A stretch of DNA of 6,535 nt from DATCVA01 sp036567205 (GTDB lineage: Bacteria > Pseudomonadota > Gammaproteobacteria > Burkholderiales > Burkholderiaceae_B). Below the pieces are notes generated by a model. The model did no database searches and was not told the origin of the DNA. It saw nothing but the letters and a program-made list of their open reading frames with translations. The stretch lies in the NCBI GenBank assembly GCA_036567205.1, contig DATCVA010000314.1, positions 1-6,535 on the forward strand, in the 5' to 3' direction. Shown here one piece after another: positions 6,112 to 6,535 of the stretch (positions within the stretch are counted from its first letter, which is position 1; every line of letters begins with the position of its first letter). The translations under genes were made by a program, and so were the position numbers.

Positions 6112-6535
6112 GCGTGCGAAACCCGATGCGGTCTCAAGAAACCCTATTTCAATCGCTGGAACATCAGGGCTGGGCCGTCTCCGACGACCTTATCCCACCA
6201 CATTTTCAGCACAGCTTATATCTTCAAAGCCAAAAACTATGGCAAGCGGGGCATTTTCACGAAGCACACATAGGGCGCCAGGAAACCAGCTCGCAGCATG
6301 TTGATATTCGTGGCGACTCAATTTGCTGGCTGGACCCGCGACAACCCCTAAAAGCCCACCAACAGTTTGCTGCCTGGTCGGCAAACCTTAGAGACGCGCT
6401 CAATCAACGGTATTACCTTGGGCTGCGCAGCGAAGAGTTTCATTTTGCGCGATATCCCGCAGGCAGCAGTTATAAGAAGCATCTTGACCAGCACCGCTCA
6501 TCCCAACGGCGAAAGATCTCTCTGGTTCTTTATTT
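6099..6535 (+). CDS. 2OG-Fe(II) dioxygenase, prolyl 4-hydroxylase/SM-20-like, N-terminal fragment
   Basis: An open frame of 145 complete codons running off the right edge. The N-terminal half has the pattern of bacterial PHD/EGL-9-like proteins: LFQSLEHQGWAVSDDLIP, then GRQETSSQHVDIRGDSICWL. The diagnostic part is FHFARYPAGSSYKKHLDQHR, ending with the metal-binding H-x-D triad members H128 and D130, and then RRKISLVLY, the strand after it. Typical members are about 200-220 residues; the second metal His and the 2-oxoglutarate-binding Arg would lie beyond position 6535. In Pseudomonas the related PHD hydroxylates a proline of EF-Tu, but that substrate is not established here. The start is ATG at 6099 with only a weak purine-rich stretch (GGGGCG) about 13 bases upstream. 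The frame stays open further upstream (TTG 6066), so the N-terminus is uncertain by a few residues. It is divergent from the TRAP operon. Confidence 0.8.
   Translation, partial: MLTLGVRNPMRSQETLFQSLEHQGWAVSDDLIPPHFQHSLYLQSQKLWQAGHFHEAHIGRQETSSQHVDIRGDSICWLDPRQPLKAHQQFAAWSANLRDALNQRYYLGLRSEEFHFARYPAGSSYKKHLDQHRSSQRRKISLVLY

Overview
The window looks like a chromosomal stretch from a Gram-negative proteobacterium. A member of the Burkholderiales, perhaps Alcaligenaceae, is my best guess. This rests on gene content (ubiA-type prenyltransferase, a DctPQM TRAP transporter, a GMC oxidoreductase), moderate GC and protein style. It is an inference, because there is no rRNA or other marker in the window. 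No mobile element, tRNA, rRNA or CRISPR array is visible.

Layout, left to right. (1) 1-289, minus: N-terminal part of a GMC-family FAD oxidoreductase, cut by the window edge. (2) 401-1348, minus: 4-hydroxybenzoate polyprenyltransferase UbiA (ubiquinone synthesis). (3) 1434-1474: a perfect 18-bp hairpin just past the end of the next gene. (4) 1497-2726, minus: a fold-type I PLP aminotransferase of the 2-aminoadipate/LysN-like group. (5) 2876-2995, minus: a 39-residue single-span membrane protein with a strong Shine-Dalgarno. It is easy to miss and sits just downstream of the TRAP genes. (6) 3103-5937, minus: a tripartite TRAP transporter in the order small membrane subunit (DctQ), large membrane subunit (DctM), periplasmic binding protein (DctP), with the Q/M stop and start overlapping by one base. 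(7) 5938-6098: divergent intergenic region with an imperfect dyad. (8) 6099-6535, plus: N-terminal part of a 2-oxoglutarate/Fe(II) dioxygenase of the prolyl-4-hydroxylase (SM-20/PHD-like) type, cut by the right edge.

How the genes work together: Q, M and P form one Na+-coupled high-affinity uptake system, probably for an organic acid whose identity cannot be read from the sequence. The small membrane protein may be the last gene of that transcript. UbiA and the aminotransferase are likely separate units on the same strand. The dioxygenase is transcribed away from the TRAP operon, and the two share the 5938-6098 control region. Most of the window is ordinary metabolic and transport DNA. The least explained item is the 39-residue protein. 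I found no convincing evidence of an entirely new multi-gene system.
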